DNA of 64,000 nucleotides from Hymenopus coronatus (Eukaryota; Arthropoda; Insecta; Mantodea; Hymenopodidae): the NCBI GenBank assembly GCA_030762935.1, contig CM060900.1, positions 395,125,132-395,189,131 on the forward strand. Direction: 5' to 3'. The notes beneath the pieces are model-generated. The model searched no databases, was not told the DNA's origin, and worked only from the letters and a program-made list of their open reading frames with translations. Positions 42,891 through 54,430 of this stretch are shown here, piece by piece. The position numbers and the translations under genes are program-made. Position 1 is the first letter of the stretch. Every line of letters starts with the position of its first letter.

Positions 42891-43479
42891 ACACTTCAAC
42901 ATTTATCATGTTTACGAATTTCAGCAATACACTAATTACCAACCTAATGCAAGTGCTATGGGAAAATTCTTACTTTGGTGCCTTAAACTTGGACCACTAT
43001 TGTCAATGCCATAAAAATGGCAGTCAGCTGTCTTTACTCTAGGGCTGCTTGAACACGGCCCTGTTCCATTTAAAAAATTGAAAATAACATTATTTTAGTA
43101 TCACTAATAATAATGAAAATAAAATTTATCCACATTTTATGGCTAGGAATTCATTTTTGATATACTTAAGGCTACCCTCCAACTTTCCCCTCTGACTCTG
43201 TCCCCCTAAAATAGAAAAGGCGTTGCACTATCTATGAATCACCAATTTCACAGTGGCGAATTACTCCCCAGACGGTTACCAATATTGTTCCTAACCTCTC
43301 CCGTTACCCACTCCCTGACAACCACGTGACTTCGACATGTTAGCATTTTACGTTGAGAGTGGAAATTGCACTCTGTTCTAGCTTTCTATGCGTCCCTTAT
43401 TTTTAGCTCTGTAGGTAATATGGAGCTAAACTTGTGTTCTATGACACGGAACATTAAAGAATAATTACCATCTCTGGGT

Positions 43480-43790
43480 ACTGAGTAGCACATTTTACAG
43501 ATCGTCGAATCAGATCGAGTGCACCCGGGTTCGATCCCACCAAGGTATGCATTTTAAGTCCAAGTTATAGAATCGGTGCCCACATATCATCGTGATGAAA
43601 CTGAGGACCTGCGAGAGGTAGCGATCCCGATTTGATAGCTAAATTTTCCGGCTTGGAAATGCTGGCCACCTCACTTCCCCTTATCGTTTTCATTATCCTC
43701 CTTCTCCTCCACTGCCGTGTAAGTGGGTGTGAGGCCGGCAGTCGATTTGGTAAGGGCTGTAGCGGCACGAGGCTATTATTAATTTACAGG
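43480..43790 (+). mobile_element. Probable tRNA-derived SINE, family F13
   Basis: 'gcacccgggttcgatcccac' is a near-perfect B box. The A-box side ('tgggtactgagtagcac') is decayed. The body to about 43790 is GC-richer than its surroundings. Frames of about 70 codons on both strands here are a by-product of composition. Confidence 0.6.
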
Positions 43791-43859
43791 TCTTCGAAGT
43801 GGGAGTCACGTTTCGACTGTAAGTATTGTCAATCTCAAAATTATTTATAAAATGTATTA

Positions 43860-44640
43860 TTTATTTACTTATAAACATTATAGACATAAGCGCAATTACA
43901 TTGTTCATTATAAACTACATTTACATCATTTACATACATCATTTCTATAAACCCAACTTAAAATATCAAACAAACGAAAATTATAAAAGAATAAATAAAT
44001 ATATAAAAAAGGGTGGCATGTTTTAAAAACTTGTATTAATGTATGCTATTATGCGCTATGGAATTTTTGAACTGAGTTTCAGATGCGTTGAATTTATCTA
44101 CAACAAAATAGTAAAGACTGTCATACGCATACAAGACTCTCTTTACTGGTGAATTTTTATGAATTTCTGTATTTGTTCTTGAGGTAAAAAGCAACTTTTT
44201 GTATCTACTTAGTTTATTTGTAACATAAAAGAATGTATTTACAAAAATAATACTATCGACAACACTCGAATGTAACATTATACAACAAAAATTAATCCCG
44301 CAATATATTTTCCAGCACTTAAAACTTTAAATTTAAATATCTCCCAAGGGTTTTGTAATTTGTGAACTTAGGGTAACATCAGTTGTTTTAAACGGTACAT
44401 ATTTTTTAAAAATTTGTATTCTGTGTTTTCTATTAAAGTGACATATTTTATGTTGTTAGTATTCCAAATAATATGGGTATATTCAAGATTTGGTCTAACA
44501 AAGCAGCTATAAGGACGATCTAACATTTTTTTCTCTGAATGTGCATGAATTTCTAATAATAAAGCCTGGACATTTTAACAAGTTGGTTACGATTAACTCC
44601 ATATTATCCCAGTCCCTCCACGAATCCAGCAAGTCAAAAA
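43860..44640 (-). pseudogene. Jockey-like LINE, 3' end of ORF2
   Basis: Minus-strand blocks in order: 'GFIIRNSCTFREKNVRSSL', then 'VRPNLEYTHIIWN' (about 44465-44505), and the ORF2 C-terminus 'KLSRYKKLLFTSRTNTEIHK' and 'SPVKRVLYAYDSLYYFVVDK' within an open stretch at 44036-44278. These follow the post-reverse-transcriptase pattern of jockey-clade LINEs. The 3' flank (43850-44030) is A/T-rich with TAAATA repeats like a LINE tail. The polymerase active site is not present, and the copy is 5'-truncated and dead. Confidence 0.72.
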
Positions 44641-45294
44641 TCGGTTTCTATATATTCTTATTCTTCATCTGTCCCCAAAAAGGAGACGTTTCATAACATG
44701 CGACTATGGGTCTCTACCCACCGATCCATCGGCTACAAACACTAAAAGTGCAGTGGAGATACCTCTTGTGTGAAATACTGTTGCATTTATTACATTTGCT
44801 GAGCAACAAACCGATTTCATTAACTGTAGGACAAGCTATTATTTGTCAGTCGGTGGTAGATGTAATGCCAAATTTCCTTCCATTGCTACAAATGAAGCAA
44901 ATGTATTTCCGTCCCCCGAAGCTTCTCATAATTGCCGTCATGTTCTATACACATATACACACACTTACGCATACACACACAACACAGCACACGGCTTTAA
45001 TGAATTAAACCAAAATATTTTCAGAGAATAAGCAGGTGTCTTAACTAAGTATTTTGAGATAGGTCTGTCTGTTCAAATTTCGGATATAAGTTTCTAAACT
45101 ACCAGCCCACCACTGGTTGATGATGATATCATTCAAGAACAGAACAACAAAAACGAAGGGTCGTTGGAGAGCATACTTTCTGGTGAATGGTTATGACATC
45201 AACGTCGCACAGTACACAGTATTTCCTTTCGATTTCGAATCTCTCCATCAAGCAGCACTTATTCGTATGGGTTTAAAAGTAAACGTAACACAAT

Positions 45295-45630
45295 GGCACG
45301 ACAGTCCACAAGAGACTTTGGCCTTCCTCCCGGCCGGTGCATCTCCCCCTCAGCCCAAAGACATCCTGAGTGGGGTGTAGTGCTGGAGGGTGAGACGGGA
45401 TCAGCGCCTCGATTCCCTCCCGGCCGATTGATGCGGTCTTCTCTATCTGGAGCCGTTACTTCTCAATCACATAGCTCTTCAATTGGACCCCCAGGGACCT
45501 CACGAGGCTGAGTGCACACCGGACCAGGTCTCTCTGCGGGAGAAAATTCCCCACGCAGGTACTGGGAATCGAACCCAGTTGCTCGCTTGGTAAGCAGCCG
45601 GGCTACCACCACGCTAAGGAGACGACCATA
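45295..45630 (-). mobile_element. tRNA-derived SINE, family F6 (GC-rich body)
   Basis: The minus-strand head 'gtctccttagcgtggtggta' (A box) and 'actgggttcgattcccagt' (B box, perfect T-arm stem) are followed by 'ctgcgtggggaattttctcc' and a GC-rich body of about 230 bp containing 'ggccggg' twice. Sharp contrast with AT-rich flanks suggests a fairly recent insertion. Single copy here. An 87-codon plus-strand frame (45117-45380) runs into it and is not supported as a gene. Confidence 0.75.
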
Positions 45631-46265
45631 GGTTTACAATTAAAACAAATCCATTGCAGGAAACGAACCTATTACTTTCGGGTCATCAGCTTTTGGCGTT
45701 ACGGGTTCAGCCACAGGAGAAATTAAATAAATGCCTGTAGAAAGGCTACATAACGCAAGACATTGCCGCACTGTCAAGAGATCTTTTCGAGATTTGAGGA
45801 AACTTTGTGGCAGTAAATCTTGTGAATAACAATTTGCTGAAAATCAATATTTCTTAGTTCGCGTACTATATTTAAGGCGTTCTAAACCAGGTTTTTATCT
45901 GACTTTGATTGAACATCGACGTTCAATCAAACTTTTGAAACCAATGCGTTTAACACCTTATATCTCTGTTATGTTTAGCCATGGATCTTGCATTTCCTAT
46001 CTGAAGTTACTAATATCAGACATGTCTATAACCTCTTAAAGTATTTCGATGTAGTCCATTAACACCCCATATATACAGATGAAAATGAAGGTTGTAGTAA
46101 ATGTGATAACTATTTAAGTAGCATAAATCATAAGGTATACGACAACTTGACTATGGTCTATAAATGATGTGATTCCTCAATAAAGAGCAAGATACGGCAG
46201 CTGTAAATAATATTTCGGAAAAACAATAGCTGAAATAGTACACAAATATATTGACAGTGAATGAT
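45631..46265. other. No recognised feature
   Basis: A possible tRNA-like scrap near 45660-45715 ('gaaacgaacctattactttc' resembles an inverted B-box region) and otherwise AT-rich sequence without motifs. Confidence 0.4.
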
Positions 46266-46269
46266 GCTG

Positions 46270-46814
46270 AAATAAAGAAAAATAACGATTCAAAGTAATG
46301 TACAAAACCTGCACCAGTTACAAAATTTGAACTTGAGATGGTATTGACCAGCTTAAAAATAAGAAAAACGCAAAGCCGATAACATAGATATAGAGCTACG
46401 TACTAAGCACCAGATGAAATTAAATGTCCATGGAGGCATAAGTGTTCTAAATGCTTCATTTATAATGTATCCTAAAATTAAAACACAGAATTAAATATAC
46501 TATCAGAGACGCTAATGAACAAAGTTCAGCATGGTTTCAGAAGAGGAAGAGTCTGTAACAACTGAAAATTCATTTTAAAACGCTATACAAAAAGAAGTGA
46601 TAATATGTGGATACCGCAACTATATGGTAACTTTATAAAGGCTTTTGATAGAGTATCAGGAGAAAAGCTATGGAAATTTTTGAGGGAAAAATGATACCCA
46701 CAGTATTTAGTATATTCCACACAGAAATACAAGAATTGTATTGTAACTAATGGGAGGGAGTAAATAAATAATTCTGGATATTCCCAAGGATGCTTTTTGT
46801 ATCCTACACTATTC

Positions 46815-46881
<67 letters not shown>

Positions 46882-47080
46882 TGCTGTCGAGGGAAGGTAA
46901 AGAAACAAACTAGGTCACATGTTTTTTAAACGCAACTGTATTTAAAGACGACCGCGTAAATTCTTTCTACCTCTGAAGATAAACTTCAAAGAGCTAGTCT
47001 TGAATTATCACAAATATTCTGGAATTATAATCTAGAAGCATATATTAGCAAGTTTTAATTAGCACTTTTATGGCAAGGTT
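46270..47080 (+). pseudogene. LINE reverse-transcriptase remnant broken by a (TA)n tract
   Basis: Reverse-transcriptase blocks in order on the plus strand: 'VQHGFRRGRV' (about 46527-46556), 'FIKAFDRVSGEKLWKFL' (about 46631-46683; the motif A Asp is present), and 'GYSQGCFLYPTLFIYNI' (about 46777-46827). Here the frame runs into a (TA)n microsatellite, after which come 'VFKDDRV' (an eroded FADD active-site box) and 'LSTSEDKLQRASLELSQIF'. Stops occur between blocks. It differs from the two R1-like remnants and from the jockey-like tail, so it is probably a fourth LINE lineage. Confidence 0.72.
46815..46879. repeat. (TA)n microsatellite
   Basis: About 32 TA units, lying exactly between two conserved reverse-transcriptase blocks of the LINE remnant. 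Confidence 0.95.
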
Positions 47081-47534
47081 TCCAATCATATAAAAAAAAA
47101 AAAAAAACTATAGCAAAAGGAATTCCTGTTATCAGCATAACAAGGGCGAGAGCGTATGTTCGGATGACTTTCGAAGCATGAGTGATGTAGACTGGTGTAA
47201 TGAATACGGTTGGAGTGTCACGGATGCACGGCAGGTTATTATCAGGTTAAATGATATACATCAGCCGTGCATTATCAATGTTTATATTAGCTTAAAATGG
47301 ATATAAGGAACCATTTATATCTCTTTCATGTTGGTAGCCTCGCTACAGGCTTTCATCTTTGCCTGTCATTAACTAACCTTCTTTCTTCATTCATAAATAA
47401 ATATAATTAATATCTAGAAGCAAAATTAAAATATTTCCACTATTTTCAGGATACAGGATACTTTAAACTTCCAACTTGCAAAGAAATTTTTTGCAAAATT
47501 AGTAACAGAGTAACCCTGCATAATAGGTGAATAG

Positions 47535-47755
47535 AGCGATTCTTCGACGTGAGAAATAGCCGAGGTACCTGCGGCGCTAATCTGAATTCAAAAGTGCTAG
47601 CAGGCGGTGGTTCGATACTCACCTCCGGTGTAATTATTTTCTGAAACGGAACATTAACAACCGTCTTTAAATCCTCGAGATTATCATTTGTCATCCGGAA
47701 TGGAGAATCACGGTAAAGGCTTCTAGACAGGTAATGTGGACACGGCAACACTGTA
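47535..47755 (+). repeat. Probable tRNA-derived SINE, family F14
   Basis: 'ggcggtggttcgatactcac' is a clear B box. The upstream part 'tagccgaggtacctgcggcg' is a decayed A-box region. The body to about 47750 has no match in the window. Confidence 0.55.
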
Positions 47756-49430
47756 TGGTGTTGGAAGTAAAGAAAGTGGCAACGCTGCTACGTGTAAAGG
47801 TTGCTTCACGCTCCACGACTGTATTGTGCTCTGTTTAATATGTCACTGATTGATTTATTTGCTGGCATCCGCTACTTTTATAATGCATTTTACGATCATC
47901 AATACAGTGTATAATATACTAAATTCATTTGCTTTCGATACTTTTGAGTCCTATTCTCACAGAGCATAATTTTGTATTTATGTCGTATTACTGCATAACT
48001 AATCATAAAGGAATGTAATCATGCTGAGATCACTCCAGGTTTCTAAAAGAACTCTTTTCGTTTTTGGGCCTTTAACACTTTAATTTCCTTGTTATCTAGC
48101 GAGTCTTTCCAACATGAAAGAGATATATCCTTTAACCTGATAATAGTAGTCAAATATTATAGTCATATGCATTTGAAGGTGGACGTTTAAGGGGCAATGT
48201 TGTTTTGGGAGGAATGTTTACCACTTTAAGCAGGCGTATTTCCCCGTTTTATATACAGTATTTACAATTTATATTTTATAAAGCATTCAGTTGTAAAATT
48301 TCAATCGTGTTGCAGCGTTCATAAGAAGGCGGCAAATTAATATTTTGCTTTGCGAAATAAAACTAACCATGAAATTCTGCTGAGAGGAGGAGTTTTATCA
48401 GAAAGGGTTTCTGTTAATATGTCAAATTTTATTACGCACAGGTAAGGAAAATAAATATTAAAGAAAAGAGAAAAGAAAAAAGTTTGTGGGCGTTCTACAA
48501 GGTTTGATCTAAATTCCAACTTTTTTGGTATTTGGCAGAAACTCCTTTTAACCACTTCGGATATTCTAGTCGCAGGAACGAGTGCTGCTGTAAATAAAGC
48601 ACGCAACACTAGGAGCGTTTTACTTCAGAAACACAGAACACAGTAATAACACATTTTCTACAAGTGTTTTCAAGTTGAATTCACAATATGTTCCCGTTAG
48701 TTTACAATGGTTGCTGAAATATTGGTTTCCAAAATTGCTAGGTGAGCAAATAGCTGCCATGCCCTCTGAACACAAAGGAAAAGGAGACATATGGCAAATC
48801 TCATTCTCATACTACCTATGTTTGAATGCTTGAGAATTAGGTGAACCATTGGAAAATCAAACAGCAAGTGGGTAGTTTCTTTTGTGAAATATAGTACACA
48901 CATGCTAGAGAAAGTAAAAATCCAACACTTAAAACAAAATATCGAAGGAATTAAACATCTATGTATTGGAAGAGAAAATACACCATATAAAATGACTTAC
49001 TTCAACACATAAAAAGGATGAGCGATTTTAAAAACAAACCAGAAGACCTGCGTCCGATATGATTGAAAAATGTCTTTGCTTCGGAACGGGCTTAATAGCC
49101 TACCAGAGAACTGGCAGGAGAAGAAAATGCATTTGTTTAGGCTTTGAAAATCTGTGATCGTCTCTTAGTTTTCAGTTGCCGAAAGGTTTTTTGTTTGTTT
49201 ATGTGGTACTGTAAGCAATTTTAGATCACACTTCATAGCTTTTAACTCGCAGAGCGAGATTTTAGTATGAATTTTTAAGAACGAGCATCTTAAGTCCACA
49301 CTATTTCTTGGAAATTAACAGCATTTAGGAGCAGTGTATATTATAACAGCAGTAAAATCAACTTATAATCTCCATTCACAGTATACTCTTTGGTTTTCTT
49401 ATAAAGACTCTTACTTTCTAATGCTTATTC
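47756..49430. other. No recognised feature
   Basis: AT-rich sequence. A 90-codon minus-strand frame (48337-48609) is without motif. No tRNA boxes. Confidence 0.45.
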
Positions 49431-49431
49431 T

Positions 49432-49432
<1 letters not shown>

Positions 49433-49471
<39 letters not shown>

Positions 49472-49480
49472 TAATAGTAA
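49433..49480. repeat. (AAT)n microsatellite
   Basis: AAT-type trinucleotide repeat with minor interruptions near the end, about 45 bp before the F3 SINE tail. Confidence 0.93.
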
Positions 49481-49526
49481 TGCTCATTGTTTGCTGCGCA
49501 TATAAGTTTTAGTCATTTTATTTTAT

Positions 49527-49750
49527 TGTTTCCTTTGTATAGCCCCCTTTAAGTTCAATGGTCATATCGGGGGCTTTGACTTGTGAAACTGTAGGTTCAG
49601 AACATTAGGTTAATACATTTTATATTACTTAACACAAGCACATTTACTCTCACATTCATACTTCCGGACTCTATGAGGGATAGAGAATAATTCTGATTAA
49701 ATAAAAGTTCCTCACCCTTGCCGGGAATCGAGCCCAGGACCTCCAGGTAG
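49527..49750 (-). mobile_element. tRNA-derived SINE, family F3 (copy 2)
   Basis: Minus-strand 'tgggctcgattcccggca' is the B box. The body matches 32935-33140 ('ccagaattat' region, 'gaacctacag'). The 3' arms 'agccccc' and 'gggggct' are both preserved although the enclosed bases differ. The A-box half is missing at the 5' end, so this copy is 5'-truncated. Confidence 0.8.
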
Positions 49751-50510
49751 ACCTAGCCTTTGTTTAAACGAAGATAACCTTAATAATAGTAGCTGTCTCT
49801 GTTCCAAAATAACTATATGACCATATGTATCTCTGGCTTTCGAACAACTGGTTAGCTACTTGAACCTTTATTACGGACAGGGGAACTAGCAAAACATGAT
49901 GGCCCTCAAACGGGACCGCTCCCCCTTCCACGTAGAAATAACCATTCTCAAACAAAAGACGACTTTGTACTAGGGGCGAGAGACAACGTAGAAACTTTGT
50001 TTCCTGGAGACATTGCATACAAGTCGAGAATCGCGCCTCAGTTAAGGGAACAATAAGTGGAAGACTTGGCTACAGCGAGGACTGGTTTCCAAAGGCACAC
50101 ACGCTAATCCCAAACTTTAGGAAGAAGAGTAGGGCAAGGTCATCATGTTCTGAATATAGTGTACGTTTGTGTGATACGGACTGAATGTTTTCCCTCATCA
50201 GAGTTTTGCGTGAGTGCACTTCTAAGGTACACAGATTCCAGAATCTAATACACAAGATCAGAAGAGCAAATTCTGTCATTACTCGTATAAAGCGGATTAC
50301 GATGTAGAAGTGAACAAAACAGGCGATATCCATAAACGAAATAAACGGGTCCCTCTGGCTGTACAGAAATATCAGTTTCTCAGCTCAAAGGCAAGGGGAT
50401 TTTCTATGGTTCGACTCATAGAATAAACATGTTATTTATGTTGGTTTATGTACTGACTCATCACATACAGCTAAGAACACTTGTTTAAATGCCGTTCAAA
50501 TACAACTTGT
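49751..50510. other. No recognised feature
   Basis: Frames of 84 and 87 codons on the minus strand lack recognisable motifs. No RNA gene or shared repeat. Confidence 0.45.
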
Positions 50511-50514
50511 GAAC

Positions 50515-50890
50515 CGAGGGAGATGGCTCCACGGTAAAGTTGGAGACATGCATTCGGGAAGTCCCAGGATGGATTTCCGTGGAGCGTCCTCTCTGATCTG
50601 AGCTCTTTCTATGTTTTCCTTGGTCCACAACCTGAATGCTGAGGTGGCTTCTGCTAACATAACTATCCTTTCCTTCATTTCCTATTCTTTTATTTCCCTT
50701 TCATGTCTGAGGTGTGCTTTCAGGTCATGCAGTATCGGTAATGCCGGACAAATGGCGTTGCTTGCGTTCTGGCAAGCATTCTCCCCGTGAACATTAAAGA
50801 GAGCTGTTAATGTGGCACCCTTCTAGAACTGCTCCCTAATGCTGTGCGGGTGTTCAAGCTTGGAAATGTGTTTGCGTGTCTCTATCTGCC
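50515..50890 (+). repeat. Possible tRNA-derived SINE, family F12
   Basis: 'gagatggctccacggtaaag' resembles a tRNA D-arm region and 'ggatggatttccgtgg' a weakened B box. A pyrimidine-rich body with a small 'gcttgc'/'gcaagc' hairpin follows, ending in a T-rich tract at 50910-50946. Single copy. The call rests on the head and composition. Confidence 0.4.
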
Positions 50891-51334
50891 TCCGGCCTGA
50901 GGCCCACCATGTTTTTTTGTTTTGTTTTTTTTTTGTTTTTTTTTTTCAGTTCACCCGTGCTTACCGGGGGTGTAAAAGCACAATATATACTTAATTGTTT
51001 CGAAATGAGCGAGGTGTCCCTCTGCGCTACACTATTCTAAGTTTTCATATCTCATAGTATTTATGAAGGCAGTATCATTTTCTCTCCAATAAGTAACATC
51101 CGAGCACCAAGTTTGGTACTTGGTGCCCACATGTTTAGTCGTATCCAGTAAATAAAGAGTATGCTTTCGTTGCCTGTGCACGGAGAAGGTCAGAGAATAA
51201 AGTAAACACAACTAAGACAAAGGGAAGCATGATGAGAAAAATAGAATTATACACCTCAGTTTTCTCATACATGTTGAGTTCTGAGAAAAAAGTATTTTAA
51301 AAGACAAAGGAAAAACAACAGAAAAGGAAACAAA

Positions 51335-51405
51335 ACTCACGAGGATTCAAACCAGCATTGATCCACCAGCATTTGAGGCAGTCTTATAAGTAACTAACCT
51401 GAATT
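51335..51405 (-). repeat. tRNA-like SINE head fragment
   Basis: Minus strand: 'ggttagttacttataagact' and, 25 bases on, 'gctggtttgaatcctcgtg', a good B box. No body recognised. Confidence 0.45.
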
Positions 51406-52265
51406 AATTCCCGTGTGGGTTAAAATATTAAGGTGCTGCATCTATGAAATTTGACTTTGAATTCTCAAAAATTAGAATATTATTTTTTGGAATAAAATCG
51501 TATGAATATTAAACTTTAAGAAAATATAGTATTTTTACACTGGGTGGACAGTAACTACCAATTAAATAAAGTTATAGGCAGGAAGGAGAGTGCTAATGAA
51601 TAGATACGCCCAAACTTAAAGCTTGTTTACCCAAAAACATATTTCCAACACTTTTGCATACTCAAAATGCTCCACATGATTCAATTTTTACTATTTGTTT
51701 AAAAAAGTTTATACTGTCCCTTCAATTGCCAGGCACTTTTTCGAAATAATGCTCCAGTTTGGAGAAAGTAATGCTTATACTTTAAAAAAATCAAGAGTTT
51801 TGGAGAGTAAGAAGTGTAATAATTTTCCATAGTAATTTGGTTAATATAAAAATGATTTCATATATATATTTGTAAACGTGTTTACTGTAGAACTTTAACT
51901 TTATGTTAATAATTTTAAAAATGCTCATTTTTATTAAAACATAAATTTAGGTTATAACAATTATTCTTTAAATAATAACGCAATATTATTTAGTATAATG
52001 TCTGGTAAAAATTTCAATAAGGTGTCTTAAATGCTGTGCATTTATCAAACTTCACAGGGACAGTTTAAATTGAATCCACACGTACTGAAAGGACTTGTGC
52101 TCTAGAATGGATATTGTTTTATTTGTGGTCGTTTCAACAGTTCAGTAGTTTTAAAACTAAATTTAAACGTATGCGGACAGTAAATTCTGCTTCGCAAATC
52201 GTTCAGTGACGGCAATTTGGTTTTTAATTTCCAAAAGGAACAGTTACTAAAGTATTGTGATGTTG
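51406..52265. other. No recognised feature
   Basis: Very AT-rich, without coding or tRNA-like motifs. Confidence 0.5.
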
Positions 52266-52269
52266 ACTG

Positions 52270-52790
52270 CTTTTGTATGTTTTTTCACGCAAGAGGCAGA
52301 GAGGGATTTAAGCACTACGACCAGAGACTTATTATGCCGAATGCAGCATTGGGGAGGAACGGATGAGATATAGGATGAAAAGGGTTTTTGCCCGGACCAA
52401 GTAGCGGTAAGTGTAGATACTTTGGGATCCCTAAAGTACACAGATGGAGAAACTCCTGCAGGCACCCCCAGTGCTCTTCTGGCGAATAGGTCGGAACAGT
52501 TTTGGTTGCGTAATAGAGAAGGAGGAAACACTAGCATATAAACATGGCACTTATCCATTATGCACCGCACACCACCAATCTATCCACAAGTCCGGTACCC
52601 TAATGAAGTAAAATGATGGGAAATGACGGACCGGAAAAATTCATGGTATTATAAAAACCACCCCAACATTCGCCTGCGGACAAGGGAAAAACTACTAGAG
52701 ACCCCAAGTCAGAGTGTGCGGCCCATGACGATCGAGCTCGTGACCTACGGGCCACATCTAAACCGCCATTTCCATCCCCCTCAGTTATAA
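52270..52790 (-). repeat. Possible long tRNA-derived repeat, family F8
   Basis: Minus strand: 'gatggaaatggcggtttaga' and 'cacgagctcgatcgtcatgg' resemble decayed A- and B-box regions. A body of over 400 bp follows that is GC-richer than the flanks. Frames of 107 and 70 codons within it have no motif. Single copy. Confidence 0.42.
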
Positions 52791-53425
52791 ATTTATTTAC
52801 AATTACCACCAAAAATTGGTTTATGCTATTTGAAAAACAAATTAATTATATAATACAATCAAAACTTTAACAAACTAATTATTCAACTCCATTCAAGCTA
52901 GAACAATTCTAATGCACCATATGTATGTCTACCTACATTTGTGTATTTGTGCACATATAATCAATCATTCGTTCTTGTGTTTAAACACCATTAATTAGTA
53001 TTTCGCAGATGCAAGAGAGGAGCAGAAAACTTAACCCTTAACTGCATGTTGTTATACATATGCAACAAAGATGATTAATAAAAGCTTTTATTACTTTTAG
53101 TTGACTATTTTCTAATTTCGTATGACGCTACTCTTCAGCAATAAAATTAGCCCAGTTATAGCTGCTTTGTGTTGTAAACTTATTTACATTTTTGTAATAA
53201 AAATGTCGTGTTTAAATACAAAAGAGCAAAATGCATGCAACTGCAGTCACATATAAACCCGTAGCATCCAAGCGTGATATAACACATGTTATTTTACTTG
53301 GGCCCTCGCATCCTTTACAAACAGGAGTATTTGACTGCAGTCGCTGGGACTTGAACTCGGTTTGAATTGCTGGAAAGTCGATTACGTATCGCAAAAATGA
53401 ATACGGCTATTCAAGTCGCTTCAGT

Positions 53426-53572
53426 TTTTTGTTGGTAGTGTTTAACGCCCACTTTAACTACTTATGGCACCGCAGGCGGTGACACTAATGACACATGAAT
53501 GATGATGGAGCACCTGTGGAATGCGATGGCGGGGGAAACCGGAGTACCCGGAGAAAACCCGCCCCAGTGCGC
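53426..53572 (-). mobile_element. 5'-truncated SINE F1 with target duplication
   Basis: The 3' half of F1 (plus-strand 'gttggtagtgtttaacgccc', 'ggcaccgcaggcggtgacac', 'gcgatggcgggggaaaccgg') lies between a 10-bp direct repeat TCGCTTCAGT at 53416-53425 and 53573-53582. Truncation at the head side plus an exact target duplication is the signature of LINE-driven insertion. It also defines the family's 3' end. Confidence 0.88.
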
Positions 53573-53989
53573 TCGCTTCAGTTGTGGTGCCAGTGAAAGG
53601 GTTTTAAATTCCGGTTTGAGAATTAGAGGAAGAACGGCATATGTAGCAAAATAAATCATGCAATTCAGGACTAAAGGCGTTGATAGGTAACCAGGATGAT
53701 AGAGAAATGCATCTAAACAATGCGACAGACTGTGTGAGAAACATTACAAGAGACAGACAAACTTCTGACAGTGTGGATGAACGTTCCCAAACTACTGAGG
53801 CAATATTATATACCTTTAATTTAAACCTCTTACGAAGTGAAAAACTATACATATTTGTTCATGTATTATGTTTATTTATTCACTTACTGCAACAGAACAT
53901 CTCACTGTTATGCCAAGGTATGCAGTTCTTTGCGTTGATAACGAATATATAAGATTATATAAACTAAACAGTGAAATTCTTATGTGTTC

Positions 53990-54430
53990 CATTCCCATGA
54001 CCTTCTCTACAAACTATTGTCACGAAAGATTATTCTTTTATCGCGTACATCGTGATAATTGAGATAAACATTAGCAGAAATGGTTGTAATAATTCCTTCT
54101 AATTAAGTAGAAGGGAAATGAGGTGAATCACTAGCTAAAGCAATAATGAAATATTTTTAAAACCGGTCGCTATGTGTAGCCTTTTAAATTCATATCTCTT
54201 TGCGTGACCAGGAGTAAACAATAACGATGCCTTCCTGTTTGAGAAAGGTTCAAAAGGGGAATTTTCAGGTCTTCAATAATTTTTTAATAAAAATTGGTTA
54301 ACATTAGGTAGTTTATAATTGAAACTAATAACAAGGAATATCTCGGAAACGGTCTGCTCTACAAAACAGGTACACGACATAAATTGTGTTTTAACGAAAC
54401 ATAAATTCCTTATAATTTCCAATTATAAAG
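53990..54430 (+). repeat. Dispersed repeat DR1, first-half copy
   Basis: Landmarks of the first half only: 'gtgttccattcccatgacct', 'aattgagataaacattagca', 'aagtagaagggaaatgaggt', and 'ggaatatctcggaaacggtc' followed by 'ctacaaaacaggtacacgac'. It parallels 61379-61700. The landmark 'accaagtttggtattta' half is missing. Confidence 0.65.

Noticed and set aside
51100..51135. 'accaagtttggtacttggt' as an eighth DR1 copy
   Set aside because: Only the core word is shared, as part of a small palindrome. None of the neighbouring DR1 landmarks are present.
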